Shown one piece after another: positions 1 through 8,885 of a DNA stretch of 64,000 bases; position 1 is the stretch's first letter; each line of letters opens with the position of its first letter. A program made the position numbers and the translations under genes. The notes under the pieces were generated by a model, which was given only the letters and a program-made list of their open reading frames with translations, did not search any database and was not told the origin of the DNA. The DNA is from CAMLOF01 sp041913045 (GTDB lineage: Bacteria > Pseudomonadota > Gammaproteobacteria > Burkholderiales > Burkholderiaceae_C): assembly GCA_041913045.1 (NCBI GenBank), contig JAYSGB010000002.1, positions 148,676 to 212,675 on the forward strand, given 5' to 3'.

Positions 1-1191
1 TTCGAGTCGAGCGACCACGCGGCGGCGCTGTTCAACCTGGAACGCTCGGGCCACGTGTACAGCCGCATCAGCAACCCCACCAACGCGGTATTGGAACAAC
101 GCGTGGCGGCGCTGGAGGGCGGTATTGGCGGCATTGCCGTGGCCAGCGGGCAGGCGGCCCTGCACCTGAGCATTGCCACACTCATGGGCGCGGGCTCGCA
201 CATTGTGGCGTCCACCGCGCTGTATGGCGGCAGCCAGAACCTGCTGCACTACACGCTGCGGCGCTTTGGCATTGAAACCACGTTCGTCAAACCTGGCGAC
301 ATCGACGGCTGGCGCGCTGCCGTGCGGCCCAACACCAAGCTGTTCTTTGGCGAGACGGTGGGCAACCCGGGGCTGGACGTACTGGACATTCCCACCGTGG
401 CGCAGGTAGCCCACGAAAACGGCGTGCCGCTGCTGGTGGATTCCACCCTGACCACGCCCTGGCTGATGAAGCCGCTGGACCTGGGGGCAGACATCGTCTA
501 TCACTCAGCCACCAAGTTCCTGAGCGGCCACGGCACGGTGGTGGGCGGCATTGTGGTGGACGGCGGCAGCTTCGACTGGGAAAAATCGGGCAAGTTCGCC
601 GAACTGACCGCACCTTACGCGGGTTTTCACAACATGGTGTTCAGCGAAGAGTCCACGGTGGGCGCCTTCATGCTGCGCGCCCGCCGCGAGGGCCTGCGCG
701 ACTTTGGCGCCTGCATGAGCCCCCACACTGCATGGCTGATCCTGCAGGGCATAGAAACTTTGCCGCTGCGCATGGCACGGCACATGAGCAACACCGAGAA
801 GGTGGTGAGCTTTCTGGCCAGTCACCCCTTTGTGAGCCGCGTGGGGCACCCGATGCTGGAGTCCCACCCCAGCCACGCGCTGGCGCAAAAGCTACTGCCT
901 CGCGGCGCGGGCAGTGTCTTCAGCTTCGACATGAAGGGCAGCCGCGCCCAGGGCAAGGCCTTCATCGAGGCGCTCAAGCTCTTCAGCCACCTGGCCAACG
1001 TGGGTGATTGCCGCAGCCTAGTCATCCACCCGGCCAGCACCACGCACTTCCGCATGGACGACGCCGCGCTGGCGCAGGCTGGCATCGGGCCCGGCACCAT
1101 CCGCCTGTCGATTGGCCTGGAAGACCCGGACGACCTGATTGACGACCTGAAGCGCGCCCTGAAAGCGGCCGAGAAAGCGGAGAACGCATGA
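1..1191 (+). CDS. metY: O-acetylhomoserine sulfhydrylase (MetY type), 5' end outside window
   Basis: PLP-dependent Cys/Met-metabolism enzyme that condenses O-acetyl- or O-succinylhomoserine with sulfide to form homocysteine in cytosolic methionine synthesis. The frame is open from base 1, so the gene begins upstream; an in-frame GTG at 55 is only the Val of the conserved HVYSRISNPT stretch and is not a start. The fragment is 396 residues against a usual length of about 430. The PLP lysine lies in SATKFLSGHG (Lys codon 514-516), and the C-terminal IRLSIGLEDPDDLIDDL segment is typical of the family. MetY is preferred over MetZ because of the SRISNPTN-type N-terminal region and the length, but the acyl donor cannot be told from sequence alone. 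The stop falls 88 bases before the next gene, and a dispersed repeat fills that gap. Confidence 0.85.
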   Translation, partial: FESSDHAAALFNLERSGHVYSRISNPTNAVLEQRVAALEGGIGGIAVASGQAALHLSIATLMGAGSHIVASTALYGGSQNLLHYTLRRFGIETTFVKPGDIDGWRAAVRPNTKLFFGETVGNPGLDVLDIPTVAQVAHENGVPLLVDSTLTTPWLMKPLDLGADIVYHSATKFLSGHGTVVGGIVVDGGSFDWEKSGKFAELTAPYAGFHNMVFSEESTVGAFMLRARREGLRDFGACMSPHTAWLILQGIETLPLRMARHMSNTEKVVSFLASHPFVSRVGHPMLESHPSHALAQKLLPRGAGSVFSFDMKGSRAQGKAFIEALKLFSHLANVGDCRSLVIHPASTTHFRMDDAALAQAGIGPGTIRLSIGLEDPDDLIDDLKRALKAAEKAENA

Positions 1192-1204
1192 CTACCCCCA
1201 CGCT

Positions 1205-1275
1205 CATTCACTTCGTTCATTCGCTGCCCCCCGAGGGGGAGCATGCCTCCCTTGGGGCGGCCCGGCGGGAGGCCT
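1205..1275. repeat. Dispersed GC-rich repeat, copy 1
   Basis: The gap between metY and the hydrolase is occupied by a C-run/G-run element. Its core TCGCTGCCCCCCGAGGGGG (1221-1239) recurs exactly at 62780-62798 inside another gene. The right part (1251-1272) reads cttggggcggcccggcggga and ends in GGGAGG (1267-1272), placed as a Shine-Dalgarno sequence for the ATG at 1280. Elements of this look are common between genes in Comamonadaceae genomes (from memory). Boundaries are approximate. Confidence 0.6.
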
Positions 1276-1279
1276 GACC

Positions 1280-2086
1280 ATGATCATCGACGTTCAAGGC
1301 GCGCCGCTCTACGTTTACACCGGCACCAGGCCCTTCGACCCCGCGCAGCCCACCATCGTGTTCATCCACGGCGTGCTCAACGACCACAGTGTGTGGATTC
1401 TGCAGAGCCGCTACCTGGCACATCACAACTGGAACGTGCTGGCCATAGACCTGCCAGGCCATGGCAAGAGCGGCGGCGAGCCGCCCTCCACCGTGCAAGA
1501 GGCGGCGGGCACCGTGATCGCTCTGCTAGATGCCATGAAGATCGACAAGGCCGTGCTGGTGGGGCACAGCTTCGGCTCCCTCGTTGCCCTGCAGGCAGCG
1601 GCCGACGCCCCCAGCCGTGTGAGCCAGCTGGTGATGGTGGGCACGGCCTACCCCATGAAGGTGTCGCCTGCGCTGCTGGACAGTTCGCTCAACCAGCCGC
1701 TCAAGGCCATCGACATGGTCAACGTGTTCAGCCATTCCACGCTGGCACCGCCCCCCTCGGCGCTGGGGCCGGGCACCTGGCTGCACGGCGGCACGCGCGC
1801 GTTGATGCGCCGCGTGCTGGCCAGCAACCCCAAGGTGAACGTGTTCCACCGGGGCTTTGTGGCCTGCGACAGCTACGACCAGGGTGAACAGGCCATGGAC
1901 AAGGTGGATTGCCCCACCCTGTTCATTCTGGGCACGCACGACCAGATGACGCCCCCGAAGGCCGCACAGAGCCTGAGCAAACGTGCGAAACATGGGCAAA
2001 CCGTGCTGCTGCGCGCAGGGCACTCGCTGATGACGGAGAACCCGGACGGCGTGCTGATGGCGCTGCTGCGCTTCATCAGGCGCTGA
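1280..2086 (+). CDS. alpha/beta-fold hydrolase
   Basis: A 268-residue protein of the alpha/beta hydrolase superfamily, probably a cytosolic serine esterase or lyase of unknown substrate. The oxyanion-hole FIHG motif is at residues 28-31, the nucleophile elbow GHSFG at 95-99 (Ser97), the acid in GTHDQMTPP (Asp221) and the catalytic His in AGHSLM (His248), so the triad is complete and correctly spaced. A cap region of about 80 residues sits between the elbow and the acid. The start is supported by GGGAGG eight bases upstream, a site contributed by the repeat element. The gene converges on the racemase-like gene with only 27 bases between the stops. No signal peptide is visible. Confidence 0.8.
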   Translation: MIIDVQGAPLYVYTGTRPFDPAQPTIVFIHGVLNDHSVWILQSRYLAHHNWNVLAIDLPGHGKSGGEPPSTVQEAAGTVIALLDAMKIDKAVLVGHSFGSLVALQAAADAPSRVSQLVMVGTAYPMKVSPALLDSSLNQPLKAIDMVNVFSHSTLAPPPSALGPGTWLHGGTRALMRRVLASNPKVNVFHRGFVACDSYDQGEQAMDKVDCPTLFILGTHDQMTPPKAAQSLSKRAKHGQTVLLRAGHSLMTENPDGVLMALLRFIRR

Positions 2087-2113
2087 CTGGCTCTGCAGAC
2101 GGACACACAACGG

Positions 2114-3211
2114 TCAAGGAACGAGGTAGCGCTGCACAGCTTCCTCGTTCCAATCGATGCCCGTACCTGGCGAGCCATACGGAATGGCCATGCCGTTATC
2201 GACACGCATTGGGTGCTGCAAGATTGGCGCTGCCCAATCGACGTATTCCAGCCAATGGCAGGTCGGACTGACCGCCAGCAGATGGGCACTGACCTCTGGG
2301 AAAAGGTGGCTCGACAGCGGCATGCCAGCAGCTTCCGCCAGCCCAGCAGCGCGCAGCCAACCGCTCACACCGCCGATCTTCATGGCATCTGGCATGCCCA
2401 GGTCTGACGCACCAGCCGCCAAGCAGGCCGCCATCTCGTGCGGGCCCCACCAGTTTTCACCCATTTGAATGGGCATGCCCGCCTTGGCCCTAATTTGGGC
2501 ATGCCCCAAGTAGTCGTCGGCGCGGGTGGGTTCCTCCACCCAAGCCAACCCTTCGTGCCGGAGCATCTGGATGCGCACCAAAGCTTCGGCCACGGGCAGC
2601 GCCTGGTTGTAGTCGGCCATGAGCACGACACCCTCCCCTACGGCACGGCGAACGGCTCGCACCACATCAAGGTCGGTGCGGGCTTGGGGGTAACCCAGGC
2701 GGACCTTGATGGCCGAGAACCCCTCTGCCACCAGCTCTTCGGCCTGTACAGCGGCGTCACGCGGGCCGATCATTCCAAGACCATTGCTGTTGTACGCCTG
2801 AATACGCCTTGTGCCGCCGCCCAGCAGACGGCACAGGGGCAAGCCCCGCGCCCTGGCAAGGAGGTCCCAAGCCGCCATGTCAATGCCGGCCAGCGCCATA
2901 CCCACCACACCTTTGAGCCCCAGCAAGCGGAACATGCCTTGAAGGCGTTGGTCCAGGTCGGCGAGAGCGGCAGAAGCGCCTTGCAGCACCTGCCCCAGGC
3001 TGTCCAGCAATTGCTTGACCGGCAACAGTACGTGAGGCGTGTAGCAAAACAGGTAGGAATGGCCAACCGGGCCTTGCTCGCTTTCCAGATCGATCAACGC
3101 CAAGGGAGCCACACCTACCGTTCCCGTACTGGTCTGCAAGGGGCGCTTCATAGGCACCAAGACGGCGCGCACTCGCAGGGAGCGGATCGTCAAACCAGCT
3201 GCTTCGTTCAT
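2114..3211 (-). CDS. mandelate-racemase-like enolase-superfamily enzyme with Lys-to-Arg change
   Basis: A 365-residue member of the enolase superfamily, mandelate racemase subgroup, which abstracts the alpha-proton of a carboxylate substrate held by Mg2+. Metal ligands are Asp200, Glu226 and Glu252 (MADYNQ, WVEEP, MGENWWGP); the His/Asp dyad is His302 (SSHLFPE) with Asp275 (PDAMKIGG); Glu322 follows in HWLE. All lie exactly five positions after Pseudomonas putida mandelate racemase numbering, as I recall that sequence. The KxK motif reads K169-V-R171, so the residue equal to Lys166 is Arg. I chose the ATG at 3211, with AGGGG about nine bases upstream; an upstream ATG at 3274 would add 21 unconserved residues. 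It is alone, with no mandelate genes nearby, so the substrate is unknown. Confidence 0.8.
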   Translation of the reverse strand: MNEAAGLTIRSLRVRAVLVPMKRPLQTSTGTVGVAPLALIDLESEQGPVGHSYLFCYTPHVLLPVKQLLDSLGQVLQGASAALADLDQRLQGMFRLLGLKGVVGMALAGIDMAAWDLLARARGLPLCRLLGGGTRRIQAYNSNGLGMIGPRDAAVQAEELVAEGFSAIKVRLGYPQARTDLDVVRAVRRAVGEGVVLMADYNQALPVAEALVRIQMLRHEGLAWVEEPTRADDYLGHAQIRAKAGMPIQMGENWWGPHEMAACLAAGASDLGMPDAMKIGGVSGWLRAAGLAEAAGMPLSSHLFPEVSAHLLAVSPTCHWLEYVDWAAPILQHPMRVDNGMAIPYGSPGTGIDWNEEAVQRYLVP

Positions 3212-3423
3212 GGCTCTACCCCTATGTGGGTGACGGTGTCTTGCACTGAACTGCACCATTGCGAAGTGAACCACTTTTAAGCACTAGGTTCAAGGTGGTG
3301 CACAAGCAGATGTGACGGAAGCTACAGGCAGATCACAAGCTGTGATCAAAGCGGGAACGCAAATTGCTACGAGTGGCACAGGCACCCCAAAAGGGTGCAA
3401 CGACCCATCTGCATCGCACCACC

Positions 3424-6400
3424 ATGACCAACAGCCAGCCTCTCGACATTCTCTGGGTTCTGCTCTGCGCAGGACTGGTGTTCGTGATGCAGGCGGGCTT
3501 CCTCTGCCTGGAATCCGGGCTCACGCGCAACAAGAACTCCATCAACGTAGCGGCCAAGAACGTCTCGGACTTTGTGGTGGCAGCACTGCTCTTCTGGTTG
3601 CTGGGGTTTGGGCTGATGTTTGGCCAGAGCGCTGGCGGGTGGGTGGGAACCAGCTTCTTCGGTGCATTCGACCAGATTCCCCATGACCCGAAACTGCTGA
3701 CCTTCGCACTGTTCCAGCTGATGTTCTGCGCCACGTCGGCCACCATCGTTTCAGGAGCAGTGGCGGAACGCATGCGCTTTGGAGCGTACCTGGCACTGTC
3801 GGCAGCGGTGTCGCTGGTGATTTACCCCATATTCGGGCATTGGGCCTGGGGCGGCGCCTGGGGTGCGGGCGGCCACGGCTGGCTTGCACAACTCGGCTTT
3901 GTGGACTTTGCCGGGTCCACAGTCGTGCATAGCGTGGGTGGCTGGATATCTCTTGTGGCGGTATGGGTCATTGGCGCACGCGAGGGGCGCTTCCCAGCCG
4001 ACAAGGAGCCCGCCGTGATTCCCGCAGGCAACCTGCCCATGTCGATGCTGGGCACCATGCTGCTGTGCTTCGGATGGCTGGGCTTCAATGGTGGCAGCAC
4101 CCTGGCTCTGGACGGCAGGGTGCCCGGGGTCCTCATCAACACGATTCTGGCGGCTTCGGCGGGCGGTGTGGCGGGCATTGCGCTAGGGCGGCTGTGGCAC
4201 GGCTATTACGAAACGCTTTACGTCATCAACGGGTTGCTGGCGGGCCTGGTGGGCATCACGGCAAGCGCACACGCAGTCACCGGCTTGCAAGCCATCCTCA
4301 TTGGGGTTACCGGGGCGCTGCTCATGGCTGTGGCCAATGAAAAATTATTGCAATGGCGCATAGACGACGCCGTGGGCGCCATCCCCACCCACCTGGTGGC
4401 GGGCGTGTGGGGCACCTTGGCCGTAGGGGTGTTTGGCGACCTGGAACTGCTGGGAACTGGAAACTCGCGCCTGGCGCAAATTGGCGTGCAGTTTTTGGGC
4501 GTGGCGGTGTGCGGCCTGTGGTGTTTGAGCATGACCTGGTTGTTCTTGCGGCTGCTGGTGCCCGGCCGGGGCTTGCGCGTCACGCCAGAAGAGGAGCGCG
4601 CCGGCCTGAACGTGGCAGAGCATGGAGCGCGTACCGAGTTGATTGAACTGCTCGATGTCATGGAAAGCCAGCGCTGCTCCGGCGACCTGAGCCAGCGCGT
4701 TCCCGTGGAAGAATTCACCGAGGTAGGCCAGGTAGCGAAGGCGTACAACCGAGTGATAGAGGCCCTGGAAGCGGCCACACACCGGACCATGGCCATTGTG
4801 CGAGACATGCGCGATGGCATCGTCACCTTCACGCGCGACGGCATCCTCACCAGCCTGAACCCCGGCGCCGAAAAACTGCTGGGCGTGAGTGCCGGTAGCA
4901 GCGTGGGCCTGCCTTTCACCGATGTACTTAGGCAAGCCGGGCACATGGCGCCCCTCAACAGCGACCATCTTTGCCAACCCGGCGTGAAGCTGGAGCTTCG
5001 CATGCTGCGCCCTGGCGCCCAGCGGGTGTATTACGAGGTGTCGGTGAGCGAGAACCACCAGGACCAGGAGTTGCGGTTCACCGGCACGGTGCGCGACATC
5101 ACGGAGCGTAAGCTGGTCGAATCGCAACTGCACCAGCAGCGGGATCTGGCCCAGGTCACGCTGGCCTCCATTGGTGACGGCGTCATCACCACCGACGAAG
5201 CAGGTGTCATCCAGTACATCAACCCCGTGGCTTCGCGGCTCACCGGCTGGCCGGCGCACCAGGCGAAGGGGCAGTTCATCACCACCGTTTACAACCTGCA
5301 GGACGAGAACTCCCTGCAACCGTTGCCCAACCCGGTGCGCGAAGTGCTCAAGCGCGGCCAGCTGATGCCCCGGCGCGAGCATGCCCTGCTGCAAAGACGC
5401 GACCAGGACAGTGTGCCCGTGCTGGACACGGCGGCCCCCATACGTTCGCGCGACGGTTTCATCATTGGCGCGGTGCTGGTGTTCCACGACGTGACTGTGA
5501 CGCTGAACCTGGCGCGGGAGTTGACCCACCAGGCCACGCACGATGCACTCACCGGCATTCCCAACCGGCGCGAATTTGAGCGCCGCCTCACCGAGTTGCT
5601 CAACCGCAGCGACGCCCCTGGCCAGAACCACGTGCTGTGCTACCTGGACCTGGACCAGTTCAAGATCGTCAACGACACGTGTGGGCACGTGGCTGGCGAT
5701 GAATTGCTGCGGCAGGTCACCCAGCTGGTGCGCTCGCACTTGCGTGCGGCCGACACGCTGGCCCGCCTGGGTGGTGACGAGTTCGGCCTCATCCTGCAAG
5801 CCTGCCCCCTGGAGCGCGCACTGCAACTGGCCAATGGCGTGCGTGAGGCCATTGCCGATTTCCGCTTCGGCTGGGAGGGCAAATCCTTCTCCATCGGCGT
5901 GTCGATTGGCCTGGTGTGCATCAACCAGGAGCACAAAGACCTGGGCCTGCTGCTGGCCGCCGCCGACGCGGCCTGCTACGCTGCCAAGGAAAACGGACGC
6001 AACCGGGTGCACTTGTACCAGGCAGACGACAGCAAGGTGATGGAACAGCAGGGCCAGATGCAATGGGTGTCGCGCCTGCAGTCGGCGCTGGACCAGGACC
6101 GGCTGCGGCTCTACGTGCAACCCATCGTGCCGCTGCACCCCGGCCCTGGCGAAAAAACGCATTTTGAGATTCTGGTGCGACTGGAGGAAGACGACAAAAT
6201 CGTGCTGCCAGGAGCCTTTTTGCCAGCGGCCGAGCGCTATGGCCTGATGCCGCGCATTGACCAGTGGGTGGTCAACAACACCCTGGCATGGATGGGCGAC
6301 CAGTTGCGCCAGCACGGGCAACTGGAGGGGGTTTACTGCATCAACCTGTCTGGAGCGTCGCTCTCTGACGAGCGTTTCCGCCAGAACCTGCACGCCACCC

Positions 6401-6828
6401 TGGAGCAGTTGCAGTTGCCCTCGGGTTCTGTGTGTTTTGAAATCACCGAAACCGCTGCGGTAGCCAACCTTTCCAAGGTTGTCCACTTCATCAAGGAGGT
6501 TAAACAGCTCGGTTGCCTGTTTGCGCTGGACGATTTCGGCAGCGGCCTGTCGTCGTTTGCCTACCTGAAGAACCTGCCGGTGGACTTCCTCAAGATCGAC
6601 GGCAGCTTCGTCAAAGACATTGAAACCGACCCCATCGATCTGGCCATGGTGCAGGCCATCAACGCCATTGGCCATGTGATGGGACTGAAGACCATTGCCG
6701 AATATGTGTCGGCCCCCGGCATTCTGGAGCGGGTGCAAGACATTGGCGTGGACTTCGGCCAGGGCTTTCACCTGGGTGAACCCCGCCCGCTGGCCAGCCT
6801 GGCACAGGTGCGCATGATGCCGCGCTGA
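3424..6828 (+). CDS. ammonium transporter-like sensor fused to HAMP-like, PAS, GGDEF and EAL domains
   Basis: A 1134-residue membrane protein. Residues 1-380 form a full Amt/Mep domain with about 11 membrane helices. The pore twin histidines are present (His169 in STVVH, His323 in IPTHLVAG), as are the gate-region segment LMFCATSA and WLGFNGGS. A HAMP-like segment (about 400-450) leads to two PAS domains (455-560 and 573-690). The GGDEF domain (GGDEF 783-787) has an intact RxxD inhibitory site (R774-D777). The EAL domain has Glu915 (EILVR), Asn974, Glu1006, Asp1036-1037, Lys1057, Glu1093 and Gln1113, so both c-di-GMP synthesis and breakdown look possible. It probably senses or carries ammonium and sets c-di-GMP. 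An in-frame TTG at 3364 is a weaker start than the ATG at 3424. The next gene starts 30 bases on. Confidence 0.88.
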   Translation: MTNSQPLDILWVLLCAGLVFVMQAGFLCLESGLTRNKNSINVAAKNVSDFVVAALLFWLLGFGLMFGQSAGGWVGTSFFGAFDQIPHDPKLLTFALFQLMFCATSATIVSGAVAERMRFGAYLALSAAVSLVIYPIFGHWAWGGAWGAGGHGWLAQLGFVDFAGSTVVHSVGGWISLVAVWVIGAREGRFPADKEPAVIPAGNLPMSMLGTMLLCFGWLGFNGGSTLALDGRVPGVLINTILAASAGGVAGIALGRLWHGYYETLYVINGLLAGLVGITASAHAVTGLQAILIGVTGALLMAVANEKLLQWRIDDAVGAIPTHLVAGVWGTLAVGVFGDLELLGTGNSRLAQIGVQFLGVAVCGLWCLSMTWLFLRLLVPGRGLRVTPEEERAGLNVAEHGARTELIELLDVMESQRCSGDLSQRVPVEEFTEVGQVAKAYNRVIEALEAATHRTMAIVRDMRDGIVTFTRDGILTSLNPGAEKLLGVSAGSSVGLPFTDVLRQAGHMAPLNSDHLCQPGVKLELRMLRPGAQRVYYEVSVSENHQDQELRFTGTVRDITERKLVESQLHQQRDLAQVTLASIGDGVITTDEAGVIQYINPVASRLTGWPAHQAKGQFITTVYNLQDENSLQPLPNPVREVLKRGQLMPRREHALLQRRDQDSVPVLDTAAPIRSRDGFIIGAVLVFHDVTVTLNLARELTHQATHDALTGIPNRREFERRLTELLNRSDAPGQNHVLCYLDLDQFKIVNDTCGHVAGDELLRQVTQLVRSHLRAADTLARLGGDEFGLILQACPLERALQLANGVREAIADFRFGWEGKSFSIGVSIGLVCINQEHKDLGLLLAAADAACYAAKENGRNRVHLYQADDSKVMEQQGQMQWVSRLQSALDQDRLRLYVQPIVPLHPGPGEKTHFEILVRLEEDDKIVLPGAFLPAAERYGLMPRIDQWVVNNTLAWMGDQLRQHGQLEGVYCINLSGASLSDERFRQNLHATLEQLQLPSGSVCFEITETAAVANLSKVVHFIKEVKQLGCLFALDDFGSGLSSFAYLKNLPVDFLKIDGSFVKDIETDPIDLAMVQAINAIGHVMGLKTIAEYVSAPGILERVQDIGVDFGQGFHLGEPRPLASLAQVRMMPR

Positions 6829-6858
6829 CCCCATATCCAACCACCACCTCAAAGCGCC

Positions 6859-7590
6859 ATGAACAGCACAGCCCTTGCCACACACCGTGCCAGAACAGCC
6901 GTTTCAGCCAGCCCGGCCATGGCCCCTGCGCCTTCCGTGATTGCGCCAAACCGCGTGCCGCCTGCGGCAAATGCGGCCAATGGCATGTCGCAAGTCAACC
7001 TGGCGGCCGGTCAGCGCATGCTCTCGCAGCGGCTTGCCTTGCAAATCGTTCTGGCAACCCAGGGAGAACTCAGCCAGCTGGCCGCCGCCGAGCAAACGCT
7101 GACCACGTTCACAGAAAGCCAGGCCCAGCTCGTTAACACGGCGCGAAACCTGACAAATGGTGACGGCCAACTCCTGCGTTCCACCTACTTTGAACCGGGC
7201 AATGTCGCACGCACGGTGGATGGTTTCATCCGCCACGCGCAGGATGCGCTCCAATTCGCCCGAACGCCTAGCGCAGGGGGGAATGCTGCCCTGGAACGCA
7301 TGGTCAACAGCGTAGATGGGGTGCTTCAAGCGCTCAATGCTGCGACCAGTGCCTTCGATCAGATCAGCGTGGCCAAGGAGGCCTCCATCATGAAGGAACT
7401 CAAGGGCATCGTGGGCGATATCCAGTCCGTGGCCCGCGAGGCCAAGGTGGTGTCCTTCAACGCGCAGGTGATTGCCGCACGCGCTGGCTCGGTGGGCAAG
7501 GAATTTGCCGTAGTGGCCAACACGCTGGCCAACATCAGTACCGAGGTGGACACCCTGGCCAAGAAGGGCCTGGCACTCGCCTCACGCTGA
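6859..7590 (+). CDS. small soluble PilJ-type / chemoreceptor-hairpin protein
   Basis: A 243-residue protein with no signal peptide or membrane helix. After a disordered Ala/Pro-rich start (1-45) comes the signature of PilJ-type sensor modules (NLAAGQRMLSQR, about 47-58), a helical region, and a short receptor-like tip (VVSFNAQVIAARAG and GKEFAVVANTLANIS, about 197-227). That tip matches the signalling hairpin of the true chemoreceptor at 23911 in this same window. The Glu normally present in the NAAIEAARAG tip is Ile205, so standard trimer contacts may be lost. It follows the Amt-GGDEF-EAL gene by 30 bases and is probably co-transcribed. It may couple to CheA/CheW or to a pilus-type chemosensory system; the function is inferred only from the domains. 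Confidence 0.7.
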   Translation: MNSTALATHRARTAVSASPAMAPAPSVIAPNRVPPAANAANGMSQVNLAAGQRMLSQRLALQIVLATQGELSQLAAAEQTLTTFTESQAQLVNTARNLTNGDGQLLRSTYFEPGNVARTVDGFIRHAQDALQFARTPSAGGNAALERMVNSVDGVLQALNAATSAFDQISVAKEASIMKELKGIVGDIQSVAREAKVVSFNAQVIAARAGSVGKEFAVVANTLANISTEVDTLAKKGLALASR

Positions 7591-7609
7591 AGCGCGTCAG
7601 TGCCCGGCG

Positions 7610-8854
7610 TCAGCGCGGCGGCAGTACGTCTGCCAGCCTCAACTGGGCCAGTTGCGCCGCTTGCCAGAACGGCAAGGCACTGTCCAGGCGTGGCAGCAAC
7701 AACCGGTGCGCCAGCGGCTCCACGCCCACCGCCTCGGGCTGGATCAGCAGCACATAGCGCTCCTCTTCCTCGGCCAGCTTGCCCACCCAGTCGAGAGCCT
7801 GCAGTGTTTCCAGCGGCCCCTCTAACTGCAGCGGGTCTACCCGCAGCCGTTGCGCCAGCACGGCCAGGCTCAAACCTTTGTCCTCAGCGTCGCGGCTGCG
7901 CCAAAGTTGGTCCACCGCCTCAACGGCCAACTGGAAGGTCCAGCCCGGCGTGTCGCCCCGCCGCGCAATACCACTCAACAAACTGGGCAGATAGGCCGTA
8001 ACCACGGCACCCAGCAACAGGGTCACCCAGGCCACGTAGAGCCACACCAGCAGAATGGGCACCGTGGCAAAGGTACCGTACACCACCGAGTACGTGGGCA
8101 CCTTCACCAGGTACCAGCCCAGCAGCTTCTTGGCCAGTTCCAGCCCGATCCACACAAACAGCCCGCCCACCAGGGCATGCGGCCAGCGCACACGGGCGTT
8201 CGGCACGTAGCGGTACAACCCCGCCAGCGCCACGATGACCATGACGAACTCGAGCACGTCCAGCACGAACAGCAGGCCGCCGTGCAGCCCGCCAACCCAC
8301 CCGCGCGAGGCGGACATGGCGTAGGAACTCAGGCTCAGACTCAGGCCCAGGACGAAAGGCCCCAGCGTGAGCACCGCCCAATACACCAGTACACGCTGCG
8401 TCAGCGGGCGCAGCTGCCGCACCCGCCAGATGTCGTTGAGCTTGCGGTCTATGGTGAGTATGAGCGCCAGCGCAGTGGCCAGCAGCAGCAAGGCGCCCGC
8501 CCAGCCCATCTGCCCGGCCTTGTTCGAAAACTGCACCATGTAGTTCGTCACCTGCCGGGCAATGTTTTCGGGCACCAGGCTTTGCACCAGCCACTTCTGC
8601 AGCATGGTTTCCATGCGCGCGAACACCGGAAACGCGCTGAAAATGGCCAGCGCCACCGTGAACAGTGGTACCAGCGAAATCATGGTGGTGAACGTAAGGC
8701 TGCCCGCCGTGACAGCCAGCCGGTCCTCCCGGAAGCGTTCCCGCAGGGTAACGGCGGTGTTGCGCCAGGGGAAGTGCCGTATGTCTTCCCAAAGTTGTTC
8801 AGCTTGCTTCTTTGCCCGATCGATGCGCCCGGCCCAGCGCGTGGTTTCACTCAT
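7610..8854 (-). CDS. YihY/BrkB family inner membrane protein
   Basis: A 414-residue protein of the YihY/UPF0761 (formerly RNase BN) family. The N-terminal part has LTFTTMISLVPLFTVALAIF, the family's first membrane segment, followed by five further hydrophobic helices to about residue 290. A soluble C-terminal tail of about 120 residues resembles a winged-helix-like extension (SLAVLAQRLRVDPLQLEG). The family's role in the membrane is not settled. I chose the ATG at 8854 (MSETTRWAGR); upstream in-frame ATGs would run into the divergent gene at 8886. The gap to that gene is only 31 bases, so the two promoters overlap each other's start regions. Confidence 0.85.
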   Translation of the reverse strand: MSETTRWAGRIDRAKKQAEQLWEDIRHFPWRNTAVTLRERFREDRLAVTAGSLTFTTMISLVPLFTVALAIFSAFPVFARMETMLQKWLVQSLVPENIARQVTNYMVQFSNKAGQMGWAGALLLLATALALILTIDRKLNDIWRVRQLRPLTQRVLVYWAVLTLGPFVLGLSLSLSSYAMSASRGWVGGLHGGLLFVLDVLEFVMVIVALAGLYRYVPNARVRWPHALVGGLFVWIGLELAKKLLGWYLVKVPTYSVVYGTFATVPILLVWLYVAWVTLLLGAVVTAYLPSLLSGIARRGDTPGWTFQLAVEAVDQLWRSRDAEDKGLSLAVLAQRLRVDPLQLEGPLETLQALDWVGKLAEEEERYVLLIQPEAVGVEPLAHRLLLPRLDSALPFWQAAQLAQLRLADVLPPR

Positions 8855-8885
8855 CCCGGTATCATGCCACCGAGATTGACCGACC

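Noticed and set aside
55..60. GTG as the start of the first gene
   Set aside because: It is an internal Val in a conserved segment; the frame is open to base 1, so the gene starts outside the window.
4345..6885. A long open frame on the minus strand opposite the Amt fusion
   Set aside because: High-GC coding DNA often leaves long antisense frames; its protein is His/Gln/Val-rich without any family motif, while the plus strand has well-conserved domains.
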